From positions 186,001 to 250,000 of the forward strand of contig NZ_JABBGE010000003.1 in the NCBI RefSeq assembly GCF_012927245.1: a stretch of 64,000 nucleotides of DNA. Direction: 5' to 3'. Origin of the DNA: Streptomyces sp. R302 (GTDB lineage Bacteria; Actinomycetota; Actinomycetes; Streptomycetales; Streptomycetaceae). How positions within the stretch are numbered: the first letter of the stretch is position 1; each line of letters begins with the position of its first letter. Below are positions 17,254-27,464 of the stretch, in pieces. Made by a program: the position numbers and the translations under genes. Below the pieces are notes generated by a model, which was not told the DNA's origin, made no database searches, and was given only the letters and a program-made list of their open reading frames with translations.

Positions 17254-17993
17254 CAGGCACGTCCCGTCACGTGGCCGCCGTCCACGCGCAGGGCGTGGCC
17301 GGTGACGAACTCGGCGTCCGCGAGGTAGACGACCGCCTCCGCGATCTCGGCGACCTCGCCGACCCGGTCGAGGAGGGCGAGTCCGCCGTAGGAGTCCACG
17401 TCCGCGGCGTCGTGGAGCGGGGTCCGGACCACGCCCGGCGCGACCAGGTTGACGCGGATCCCGTCGGCCGCGAGCTCGGCGGCCAGGCTCGTGGTCAGGG
17501 TGTGCACGCCGCCCTTGCTGACGACGGGTGCCGAGGCGGGGAAGCCGGCGATCGCGTGGTCGACCAGTACCGTTCCGATGTTGACGATGCTGCCGCCGCG
17601 GCCCTGCTCCCGCATCCGGCGCACCACCGCCTGGGTGGTGAGGTAGGTCCCCTTGAGGTTGCCCGCCAGGTACCCGTCCAGCTCCTCCTCCGTGACCTCG
17701 GTGAAGGGCTTCGGCGCGAAGGTCCCGGCGTTGTTCACGAGGACGTCCACGCCCCCGAACCGCTCCACGGCCGCCCGTACGAGCGCCTCGCCGGTCGCCG
17801 CGTCCCCGATGCCGCCCGCGACCTGCGCGACCCGCGCGCTCTGACCGAGGTGGGCCGCGGCCTTCCGGAGCCGGTCCGCGTCCCGGCCGTTGATCACGAC
17901 GTTGGCGCCCCGGGCCAGGAAGGCCTCGGCGATCCCGAGTCCGATCCCGCTCGACGCGCCGGTGATCACGGCGGTGATGTTCGTCGTCGACAC
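17253..17993 (-). CDS. SDR-family protein lacking the catalytic tyrosine
   Basis: 246 aa. The cofactor motif TGASSGIG and VLVNNAG are intact, so it should bind NAD(P). The usual YxxxK reads PVVSK: the tyrosine position is a proline (codon CCC) and the conserved Ser about 13 residues earlier is also absent. GTG 17993 is chosen because AAGGAG lies eight bases upstream. It is in an operon with the tautomerase and divergent from a LysR gene that probably controls it. It may be a divergent reductase or a non-catalytic member. Confidence 0.85.
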   Translation of the reverse strand: MSTTNITAVITGASSGIGLGIAEAFLARGANVVINGRDADRLRKAAAHLGQSARVAQVAGGIGDAATGEALVRAAVERFGGVDVLVNNAGTFAPKPFTEVTEEELDGYLAGNLKGTYLTTQAVVRRMREQGRGGSIVNIGTVLVDHAIAGFPASAPVVSKGGVHTLTTSLAAELAADGIRVNLVAPGVVRTPLHDAADVDSYGGLALLDRVGEVAEIAEAVVYLADAEFVTGHALRVDGGHVTGRA

Positions 17994-18087
17994 TGCTGAC
18001 ACTCCTTGGTCCGTTCGATCCGTCGGCGTTCCTGCCGGCACCGACGAACCTAGAAGCGCCTGATCCATAAGACCACGTCGAACTTTG

Positions 18088-18109
18088 AAGCCTGCCATAA
18101 TCCAGGCTT
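18088..18109. promoter_or_regulatory. inverted repeat at the LysR start codon
   Basis: AAGCCTG (18088-18094) and CAGGCTT (18103-18109) form a perfect seven-base inverted repeat with an eight-base AT-rich spacer, ending directly at the ATG (18110). It lies in the LysR/SDR divergent region and is a good candidate for the LysR recognition site. There is no separate ribosome site, so the LysR mRNA may be leaderless. Confidence 0.6.
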
Positions 18110-19006
18110 ATGTCTGTGGATCTGCGCGACCTGGAACTCCTGTCCGCCACCGCCGAATCCGGCTCGCTCACCGCCGCCGCCGAACGCCTCTACGTCAGCC
18201 AGCCCGCGCTCAGCCAGCGCCTCACCCGCCTCGAGGACCGGCTCGGCATGCCGCTCTTCGACCGCACCGGACGCAGACTGGTCCCGAACGCCGCCGGCCG
18301 CCGCCTGCTGGTCGCCGCCCGGCACATCCTGGACGAGCTGCGCTCGGCGACCCTCGACCTCCGGGAACTGCGCGAAGGCCGCGACCGCCGGGTGCGTTTC
18401 ACCGCGCAGTGCAGCACCACCTTCCAGTGGCTTCCCCCGGTCATCCGCGCCTTCCGGGAGCGGCACCCGGAGGCGGAGGTCCGCATCGAGTCCGTCCCCG
18501 ACGACGCGCCGGTCCCCGCCCTGCTCGCCGACCGCGTGGACGTCGCGCTGGTCACCAAGCCCGACCGGGAGATGGACCGGGTCGCCCTGACCCGGCTCTT
18601 CGACGACGAGATGGTGGCCGTGGTGCCGGCGGACCACCCCTGGGCCGCCCTCCCGCACCTCACCGCGGAGGACTTCACCGACGCCCATCTGATCCTCTAC
18701 GACACCTACGACCAGACCCGTATCCCCTCGATCCCCCTCCCCCTGCCACCGCACGCCCGCCCCGCCCGCGTCACCACCATGCCCGTGATCACGGACCTGG
18801 TCGTCGAGATGGTCGCCGGGGGCCAGGGCGCGACGATCCTCCCCAACTGGGCCGCCGCGCCGTACACCGCCTCCCACGGCCTGGCCCTGGTGCAGATCGG
18901 CGCCACCCCCCTCTCCCGCACCTGGTACCTCGCCACCCGCCAGGGCCCCCGCCCTCCCCACCTGCGGGCGTTCGTCGAGGAGCTGACCACCCGGCTGGAG
19001 CGCTGA
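18110..19006 (+). CDS. LysR-family transcriptional regulator
   Basis: 298 aa. The N-terminal winged helix (SLTAAAERLYVSQPALSQRL, residues 19-38) and the effector-binding domain from about residue 90 are standard. It is divergently transcribed from the SDR-tautomerase pair, the classic arrangement for a LysR regulator controlling its neighbour in response to the pathway substrate. An inverted repeat abuts its start. Confidence 0.93.
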   Translation: MSVDLRDLELLSATAESGSLTAAAERLYVSQPALSQRLTRLEDRLGMPLFDRTGRRLVPNAAGRRLLVAARHILDELRSATLDLRELREGRDRRVRFTAQCSTTFQWLPPVIRAFRERHPEAEVRIESVPDDAPVPALLADRVDVALVTKPDREMDRVALTRLFDDEMVAVVPADHPWAALPHLTAEDFTDAHLILYDTYDQTRIPSIPLPLPPHARPARVTTMPVITDLVVEMVAGGQGATILPNWAAAPYTASHGLALVQIGATPLSRTWYLATRQGPRPPHLRAFVEELTTRLER

Positions 19007-19034
19007 CCGCCGAAGGGCCCCGGGTGGCCGGCGG

Positions 19035-19487
19035 CTAGCGGGCGGGCCCGGCCTCCATCAGTTCCTTCAGGTGCGCCTCGTTGCGCGGCATCTCCTTCCG
19101 GGCGTGCGGGCGCACGACGAGCGGCACCAGGGCCTTGCCGACGCCGTGGCCCTCGAAGTCGAGCGACAGCGTCAGCCGGGAGCCGCTGCCGTCGCCGAGC
19201 GGTTCGAGCGTGCCCTGTACGTCGCCGCGCACGGGCCCGTCGACGCCGTGGAAGTGCCAGCTGCGCGGCGGCGTGAGCTCCGTGACCTCCATGGTCATCG
19301 GCATCTCGCGGCGGCCGACCCGGCGCTGCACCCGGAACTGCGAGCCGACCCGCAGCTCCCCCGCGTCCAGCCGCCGCGCGGCCACGGCGCTCTCCTGCCA
19401 CTCGGGTATGTGCCCGGGGTCCATGAGGTAGGAGAAGACGTCCTCGGGCGGGCGGGCAATGTCGATGGATTCCTCGATACGAGACAT
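19035..19487 (-). CDS. SRPBCC family protein
   Basis: 150 aa, START/Bet v1-like fold. It begins SRIEESIDIARPPEDVFSYL, typical of the polyketide cyclase/dehydrase-like group, with PGHIPEWQESAV and WHFHGVDG further on. These proteins bind a hydrophobic ligand in a deep cavity. ATG 19487 has AAGGGGG upstream. Monocistronic; ligand unknown. It converges on the LysR gene with 28 bases between. Confidence 0.88.
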   Translation of the reverse strand: MSRIEESIDIARPPEDVFSYLMDPGHIPEWQESAVAARRLDAGELRVGSQFRVQRRVGRREMPMTMEVTELTPPRSWHFHGVDGPVRGDVQGTLEPLGDGSGSRLTLSLDFEGHGVGKALVPLVVRPHARKEMPRNEAHLKELMEAGPAR

Positions 19488-19687
19488 GACGCCCCCTTGG
19501 CGAGTTCCTGTCCCTCCATCCTCCCCCTCGGCCGCCCATCCAGCCGCCCGGGATAACGGTCGGGTCACGGCTCCGGGGCGTGTGCAGCAGATCGGAGGGC
19601 CGGTCCCGTCAGGTCGGATGGGGAGCCACGGGGCTTCGGACGGGGAGTCGGAGATGGCGGATCGGGCACACGGGACGGAGGCGGCCG

Positions 19688-20221
19688 ATGCGAGACGCTG
19701 ACGTCGCCGCCTTCACGGCTTTCGTCGAGGCCCGCTCGGCGGCCCTGTTCCGGACCGCGCTGCTGCTCACCGGCGACCGCCACCTGGCCGACGACCTGGT
19801 GCAGTCCACGCTGGAGAAGGTGTGCCGGAACTGGCGCCGGGTGCGGGCCGCGGACTCGTCGGAGGCGTACGCGCGCCGGATCCTGGTGAACCTCGCCCAC
19901 GACCGGTGGCGCGGGCGGCGCGGACCGTCGGAGGTGCCGCTGGACGACGGCATCGGGGGCGGGAGCGCCGCCCCGTACGTCGACCCGTACAAGGAACTCG
20001 ACGTCCGCGACGAGCTGATGCGCACGCTGCACACGCTGCCGGCCGGCATGCGGACCGTACTGGTGCTGCGCTACTTCGAGGATCTCGACGACGCGGAGAT
20101 CGGCGCCCTGCTGGACGTCTCGCCCAGCTCGGTGAGGTCGCAGGCGGCGCGAGGGCTCGCGAAGCTGCGCTCGGCCGCGGGCCGGCGGTCGTCCGGCGCG
20201 CGCTCTGGAGGGGCGGCATGA
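19688..20221 (+). CDS. ECF sigma factor, SigE-like (SigE70) subgroup
   Basis: 177 aa. Region 2 (ALFRTALLLTGDRHLADDLV, ARRILVNLAHDRWR) and region 4 (LPAGMRTVLVLRYFEDLDDA, EIGALLDVSPSSVRSQAARG) are both intact, with the short acidic linker usual for streptomycete ECF41/SigE70-type proteins. ATG 19688 has GGAGGCGG upstream. It overlaps the next gene by four bases, so that membrane protein is the likely cognate regulator. Confidence 0.92.
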   Translation: MRDADVAAFTAFVEARSAALFRTALLLTGDRHLADDLVQSTLEKVCRNWRRVRAADSSEAYARRILVNLAHDRWRGRRGPSEVPLDDGIGGGSAAPYVDPYKELDVRDELMRTLHTLPAGMRTVLVLRYFEDLDDAEIGALLDVSPSSVRSQAARGLAKLRSAAGRRSSGARSGGAA

Positions 20222-21162
20222 AGGAGTTCCGGGAATTCCACGAATTCCACCTTGAGGAAGAACTGGCCGCGGCCATGCGCGACCGCGCGGTGCGGCACCG
20301 CCCGGGCACGTACGACGCGGCGGTGCTCGTGCGGAGGGTGCGACGGCGCCGCAGACGCCTGCGGGCGGTGGTGGCGGCCGCGGCGACGGTGGTGGCGGTG
20401 TCCCTGGGCGCAGGGTTCGCGGCGCAGCTGGGGCGCGACCGCGACCGCGACACGGCGTCGGTCCCGGCCTCGCCGTCGCCCTCGTCGGACGGACGGACCA
20501 GTGCCAGTGCCAGCGCCAGTGCCAGCGCCTCCCCGCCTCCGGTGACGTCGGAGCCGCCGTCCGACCCCGCGGCGACCGCCGGGGCGCTGTTCCTCGCCGC
20601 CGTGCGCTATCAGGACCCGGCGACCCGCGCCCAGGTGAACCTCGCCGAGGTGGCGGGCCTGTTCGCCGACGAGAAGGCGTACCAGCGGATCTGGGGAACC
20701 GGCGCGCGCGGTGTGACCTGCGGCGCCGAGGCCGACGGGGCGCTGGTGGCGGGCAGCGTCTTCCTGTACCGGGGAGCCGAGCGGCTGGCGCGGACCGCCG
20801 TGCCGGAGTTCGACCCGTCCTCGGGGAAGGTGACCGGTGTGACCTGCGCGGCCGCCCCGGCGGGCGGCAAGGGCGCGGATTCCGCCGTGTCGGGCTTCTA
20901 CGGCGGGCTGGTGGCGGCCGCCAAGGCGGGCGACTCCACGGCACGGGCCGGGCTCGCCCGGCAGTTCCTGAGCCCGGACCTGCGGGCCGGCCAGAAGGAC
21001 ACCGCCGGTATCTGCTCCTCGCACGCCCCCACCTCCTGGGTGGCCACCGACCCCACGGCGGGGACCCTCACCCACGGGTGGACCATCACCCTCAGCGACG
21101 GCGGCTCCTTCCCCGTCGAGATCGACGAGAACGGGAAGATCGACAAATCCTGCGGCGCGTAG
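20218..21162 (+). CDS. membrane protein coupled to the sigma factor, putative anti-sigma
   Basis: 314 aa. A cytoplasmic N-terminus of about 55 residues (EFHEFHLEEELAAAMRDRAV) precedes one membrane helix (AVVAAAATVVAVSLGAGFAA). Then comes a Ser/Ala/Pro linker of repeated SASASA (encoded by AGTGCCAGC repeats) and an exported domain with cysteines. This topology plus the ATGA overlap with the ECF gene suggests an anti-sigma factor, but no zinc-binding HxxxCxxC motif is visible. No homologous family was recognised. Confidence 0.8.
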   Translation: MKEFREFHEFHLEEELAAAMRDRAVRHRPGTYDAAVLVRRVRRRRRRLRAVVAAAATVVAVSLGAGFAAQLGRDRDRDTASVPASPSPSSDGRTSASASASASASPPPVTSEPPSDPAATAGALFLAAVRYQDPATRAQVNLAEVAGLFADEKAYQRIWGTGARGVTCGAEADGALVAGSVFLYRGAERLARTAVPEFDPSSGKVTGVTCAAAPAGGKGADSAVSGFYGGLVAAAKAGDSTARAGLARQFLSPDLRAGQKDTAGICSSHAPTSWVATDPTAGTLTHGWTITLSDGGSFPVEIDENGKIDKSCGA

Positions 21163-21247
21163 CCCAGTAGCCCAGTAGCCCTCCACCAGCCCACCGCGCA
21201 CCGCGCGGCCTTCCGCATGCCCGGATCCTCGAAAGCGAGAGCCTGCC

Positions 21248-22153
21248 GTGAACAGAAGGACAGCCCTGGCCATACCCCTCCTGCTGGGCGCGACGGTGAC
21301 GGCCCACGCCCTCCTGCCCGACCCGGACACCGCCGACGCCGCACTCCCGCGCACCGTGCCGCGAGCCGTACCGGCACCCGCCTCCGTCCCCGCACCCACC
21401 TCCGTACCGGTCCCCACCCGCACCCAGAGCCCCGAGCGCGCCGCCCGCGCCGCGCTCGACCGGCTCGGGCCGTTCGACGGGCGGTACGCGCTCGCCGTCG
21501 CGGATCTGACGTCGGGGCGCACGCTCACCCACGGCTCGGTCACCGGGACCTTCGTCTCGGCCAGCGTCATCAAGGTCGACATCCTGGCCGCGCTGCTGCT
21601 CCAGGGGCAGGACCGCGGAGTGCCGCTCACCGCGGCTCAGAAGCGGCTCGCCTCCGCCATGATCCGCTTCAGCGACAACGAGGCGGCGCAGGAGCTGTGG
21701 GTGGGCATAGGCAGGCGCCGGGGTCTGGACGCGGCCAACGCGCGGCTCGGGTTCAGCGCGGCCCACGCGGGCCAGCGCGGGCCGTGGGGGCTCACCCGGA
21801 CCACGGTCCGCGACCGGATGGCCCTGCTGAAGGCCGTCTTCACGGACGACTCGCCGCTGTCCGCCGCCTCCCGGGCGTACACGCGCTCCCTCATGAGCGA
21901 CGTCACCGCCGACCAGGGCTGGGGTGTCGGCGCCGCCGGTTCGCCCGCCTCCGCACCCGCCTTCAAGAACGGGTGGCTGTCTCGCCCGTCGACCGGTCTG
22001 TGGGTCGTGAACAGCGTCGGCCTCGTCGAGTACGCGGGCCACTCCCTGCTCGTGGCGGTCCTCACCGACGGCCAGACCAGCGAGGAGGCGGGCATCGCGC
22101 TCGTCGAGCGGACCGCGACCGCCGCCGTCCACGCTCTGGTCGGATCCGTCTGA
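21248..22153 (+). CDS. exported serine hydrolase, class A beta-lactamase-like
   Basis: 301 aa. A signal peptide (RRTALAIPLLLGATVTAHAL) and a Pro/Thr-rich linker precede the transpeptidase/beta-lactamase-like domain. The active-site SVIK (SxxK) follows TFVSA, SDNEAA is the SDN motif, and FKNGWL corresponds to the KTG box with Thr replaced by Asn. The Glu166 equivalent is not obvious, so carbapenem or penicillin hydrolysis is uncertain. GTG start 21248. It may act on peptidoglycan fragments instead. Confidence 0.85.
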   Translation: MNRRTALAIPLLLGATVTAHALLPDPDTADAALPRTVPRAVPAPASVPAPTSVPVPTRTQSPERAARAALDRLGPFDGRYALAVADLTSGRTLTHGSVTGTFVSASVIKVDILAALLLQGQDRGVPLTAAQKRLASAMIRFSDNEAAQELWVGIGRRRGLDAANARLGFSAAHAGQRGPWGLTRTTVRDRMALLKAVFTDDSPLSAASRAYTRSLMSDVTADQGWGVGAAGSPASAPAFKNGWLSRPSTGLWVVNSVGLVEYAGHSLLVAVLTDGQTSEEAGIALVERTATAAVHALVGSV

Positions 22154-22163
22154 GGGGCACCGG

Positions 22164-24584
<2,421 letters not shown>

Positions 24585-24672
24585 GGTTTCGACGGTACGA
24601 CCGGAACCGACCGTTCACCCGCTGGGAAGCGGCAAGATCCGACCGTGGGAGGAGCGGAATCGTCCCGTGGTG

Positions 24673-24957
24673 CTACAAGGCGGACGCCCCGCCCGCCTCC
24701 TCGGCCTCGCGCGCCGCCTGGTGCCGCTTGATGGCCGCGTCGCGCTTGCGCACGTACCAGATGCCGATCAGGCCGAGGGCGCCGCCGGCCAGGCAGGTCC
24801 ACACCCAGGAGGTGAGGTCGCGGTCGGCGAACCAGCCGTAGAAGGGGAGCTGCACGAGGAAGAGGACGAACCAGATGATCGTCCCGCCGGTGATCGTCGC
24901 GACCACCGGTCCCTCCAGGGGTGCGGGTGCCTCGTGCTTGGGTGTCCACTTCGCCAT
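24673..24957 (-). CDS. DUF2530 family small membrane protein
   Basis: 94 aa with two hydrophobic helices (VATITGGTIIWFVLFLV and WTCLAGGALGLIGIWYV) and a charged C-terminal tail. The sequence matches the actinobacterial DUF2530 family, commonly found beside the NCS2 purine permease gene. ATG 24957. Function unknown. Confidence 0.87.
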   Translation of the reverse strand: MAKWTPKHEAPAPLEGPVVATITGGTIIWFVLFLVQLPFYGWFADRDLTSWVWTCLAGGALGLIGIWYVRKRDAAIKRHQAAREAEEAGGASAL

Positions 24958-25118
24958 GACGCCAGTCTAGGTGGGCCGAATTCGGGTCTACGCGCGGAGA
25001 TGGACTCCCGCTCGTTCATGTGTTCATACTGAAACGGTTTGCCTGAGGCGGGTTTCTCTCGTACGAACCGCCAAAAAAGGACTTCTGGACTTCTTTCCCG
25101 AAGAGGAAACCCACCCCC

Positions 25119-26570
25119 ATGAGCACCACGGCCGCCGCCAAGGCCCCTGCCCCCGAGCCGCAGGTCCCGCAGGAACCTTCCTCCGGTCTCGACCGCTTCT
25201 TCCGGATCTCCGAGCGCGGCTCCACCGTCGCCCGTGAGGTCCGCGGCGGTTTCGCCACCTTCTTCGCGATGGCCTACATCATCGTGCTGAACCCGATCAT
25301 CCTCGGCAGCGCCAAGGACATGTACGGGCACCAGCTCGACAGCGGCCAGCTCGTCACCGCGACCGTCCTGACCGCGGCGTTCTCGACGCTCCTCATGGGC
25401 GTCATCGGCAACGTCCCGATCGCGCTCGCCGCCGGCCTCGGCGTCAACACGGTCGTCGCCCTCCAGCTCGCGCCCCGGATGTCCTGGCCGGACGCCATGG
25501 GCATGGTCGTCCTCGCCGGCATCGTCGTGATGCTGCTCGTCGCGACCGGTCTGCGCGAGCGCGTCATGAACGCCGTCCCGGTCGGCCTGCGCAAGGGCAT
25601 CGCGATCGGCATCGGCCTCTTCATCATGCTGATCGGCCTCGTCGACTCGGGCTTCGTCTCCCGCATCCCCGACGCCGCGCACACCACCGTGCCGCTCCAG
25701 CTCGGCACCGGCGGGCACCTGCTCGGCTGGCCGGTCCTCGTCTTCGCCCTGGGCACCCTGCTGACCCTCGCCCTGATCATCCGCAAGGTGCCGGGCGCGA
25801 TCCTCATCTCGATCGTCGCCATGACGGTCGTGGCGATGGTGATCAACGCGGTCGCGGACATCCCGTCCTGGGGCCTGACCACCCCGAAGTGGCCCGGCAA
25901 CCCGGTCGAGCCCCCGGACTTCGGCCTGGTCGGCGAGGTCAGCCTGTTCGGCGGCTTCGCGAAGGTCGGCTACCTCACCGGCGCCCTCTTCGTCTTCACC
26001 GTCCTGCTGTCCTGCTTCTTCGACGCCATGGGCACGATCCTCGGCGTCGGCGACGAGGCCAAGCTGACCGACAAGGACGGCAACTTCCCGGGCATCAACA
26101 AGGTCCTGCTCGTGGACGGCCTCGCCGTGGCCTCCGGCGGCGCGACCTCCTCGTCGGCCACCACCTGCTTCGTCGAGTCCACGGCGGGCGTCGGCGAGGG
26201 AGCCCGTACCGGCCTCGCCTCGGTCGTCACGGGCGGTCTGTTCTCGGTGGCGCTGTTCCTCACGCCGCTCGCGACCATGGTGCCGTCGCAGGCGGCGACC
26301 CCCGCGCTGCTCGCGGTGGGCTTCCTGATCCTGGCCGGGTCGGTCAAGGACATCGACTGGGCCGACTACACCATCGCGGTGCCGGCCTTCCTGGCCATGA
26401 CGATGATGCCGTTCACGTACTCGATCACGAACGGCATCGGCATCGGCTTCATCAGCTTCAGCGTGCTGCGGCTCGCGGCCGGCCGCGGCCGTGAGGTCCC
26501 GGTGGCCATGTACGCCGTGTCGGCGATCTTCGTCTTCTACTACGCGATGCCGGCGCTGGGCCTGACCTGA
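25119..26570 (+). CDS. NCS2-family purine/pyrimidine permease (AzgA-like)
   Basis: 483 aa, about twelve membrane helices. Conserved segments are FFAMAYIIVLNPIILGSA, ALAAGLGVNTVVAL, the QPPDFGLV-like region and SSATTCFVESTAGVGEGART; the last is diagnostic for the AzgA-type hypoxanthine/adenine/guanine group. It probably imports purine bases by proton symport. It is divergent from DUF2530. Its 3' end overlaps the convergent RHH gene by 31 bases. Confidence 0.93.
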   Translation: MSTTAAAKAPAPEPQVPQEPSSGLDRFFRISERGSTVAREVRGGFATFFAMAYIIVLNPIILGSAKDMYGHQLDSGQLVTATVLTAAFSTLLMGVIGNVPIALAAGLGVNTVVALQLAPRMSWPDAMGMVVLAGIVVMLLVATGLRERVMNAVPVGLRKGIAIGIGLFIMLIGLVDSGFVSRIPDAAHTTVPLQLGTGGHLLGWPVLVFALGTLLTLALIIRKVPGAILISIVAMTVVAMVINAVADIPSWGLTTPKWPGNPVEPPDFGLVGEVSLFGGFAKVGYLTGALFVFTVLLSCFFDAMGTILGVGDEAKLTDKDGNFPGINKVLLVDGLAVASGGATSSSATTCFVESTAGVGEGARTGLASVVTGGLFSVALFLTPLATMVPSQAATPALLAVGFLILAGSVKDIDWADYTIAVPAFLAMTMMPFTYSITNGIGIGFISFSVLRLAAGRGREVPVAMYAVSAIFVFYYAMPALGLT

Positions 26571-26791
26571 CCGAGCGGGGCGGGGGCGGCGCCCGGAGGC
26601 TCCGGATCCGCCCCCTCCCCGTAGAACTTCTCCGTCTCCTCGACGGCGGTCTTGAACCGCTCGTCGAAGTCCTCCCGAATGAGCGTCCGGACGACATAGT
26701 CCTGGACGCTCATTCCCCTTTTCGCGGCGTGACCCTTGAGCCGGTCGAGCAGCTCACTGTCGATGCGCAGGCTGAGCACTGTCGATCCCAT
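26540..26791 (-). CDS. ribbon-helix-helix protein (antitoxin-like or regulator)
   Basis: 83 aa. Residues 1-45 (STVLSLRIDSELLDRLKGHA, RGMSVQDYVVRTLI) form a CopG/Arc-type ribbon-helix-helix DNA-binding domain. The tail is Glu/Pro-rich. No toxin gene is adjacent, so it may be an orphan regulator. The 3' end lies inside the NCS2 gene on the other strand. Confidence 0.82.
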   Translation of the reverse strand: MGSTVLSLRIDSELLDRLKGHAAKRGMSVQDYVVRTLIREDFDERFKTAVEETEKFYGEGADPEPPGAAPAPLGQVRPSAGIA

Positions 26792-26891
26792 GCCGTTCAG
26801 CGTCGGGGCTGCCGGGGCCTCTTTGCGTCACTTTCCGGATCCCACTCACTCATTTGGGTGATGCATGGATACCCCGCCGTGACCTGCGGCG

Positions 26892-26939
26892 GCGTGATTC
26901 GTACGCCACGCGAGCGCGTGATGCGCACGACACGCGAGC
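26892..26939. repeat. 24-bp direct repeat upstream of MarR
   Basis: Two copies beginning GCGTGAT at 26892 and 26916 share 20 or more of 24 positions (CGTGATnCGnACGnCACGCGA). Each is partly palindromic with GCGT and ACGC ends. It lies about 60-100 bp upstream of the MarR start and may be a regulator site. Confidence 0.55.
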
Positions 26940-26979
26940 GGCCGAGCGGTTTTCGATTAGTCCTTAGTCAGAGTAATGA

Positions 26980-26990
26980 GTTAGGCTAAC
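26980..26990. promoter_or_regulatory. MarR operator candidate
   Basis: GTTAGGCTAAC is a perfect inverted repeat of five-base arms three bases upstream of the MarR ATG (26994). TTAGTCCTTAGTC just upstream repeats the half-site words. Autoregulation is likely. The short gap implies a leaderless or near-leaderless message. Confidence 0.65.
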
Positions 26991-26993
26991 TAC

Positions 26994-27437
26994 ATGCCTG
27001 ACCTGTCCCACGGCACCGCCGACGACGCCGCGGCCGTGAACGCGATCCGCTCGTCCGTGATGCGGCTGAGCCGGCGCCTCAAGCGCCAGCGCGTCGACGA
27101 GTCGCTGAGCCCGACCGAGATGTCGGTGCTCGGCACCCTGGCCCTCTGCGGCTCCGCCACCCCCGGTGAGCTGGCCCGCAAGGAACACGTACAGCCGCCG
27201 TCGATGACCCGCATCGTCGCACTGCTCGAAGCCAAGGGACTGGTCCGGCTGGAGCCGCATCCCGACGACCGCCGGCAGAAGGTGGTCAGCCAGACCGAGC
27301 AGGCCGAGGCCATGCTCGAAGACGCCCGCCGCAGGCGGAACGCCTGGCTGGCCTCCCTCGCCGAGGGCCTGGACGAGGACGAGTGGGCCGTACTGCGCGC
27401 GGCCGCTCCGGTCCTGGAGAAGCTCGCCCATCTCTGA
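26994..27437 (+). CDS. MarR-family transcriptional regulator
   Basis: 147 aa. Winged helix with SATPGELARKEHVQPPSMTR (recognition region) and the wing VRLEPHPDDRRQKVVS. It is followed 27 bases later by an MFS exporter gene in the same direction, a common drug-responsive pair: the regulator would be released by a toxic small molecule and allow exporter expression. Confidence 0.92.
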   Translation: MPDLSHGTADDAAAVNAIRSSVMRLSRRLKRQRVDESLSPTEMSVLGTLALCGSATPGELARKEHVQPPSMTRIVALLEAKGLVRLEPHPDDRRQKVVSQTEQAEAMLEDARRRRNAWLASLAEGLDEDEWAVLRAAAPVLEKLAHL

Positions 27438-27464
27438 ACCCGAGCGCCAAGGAGGCGACGCACT

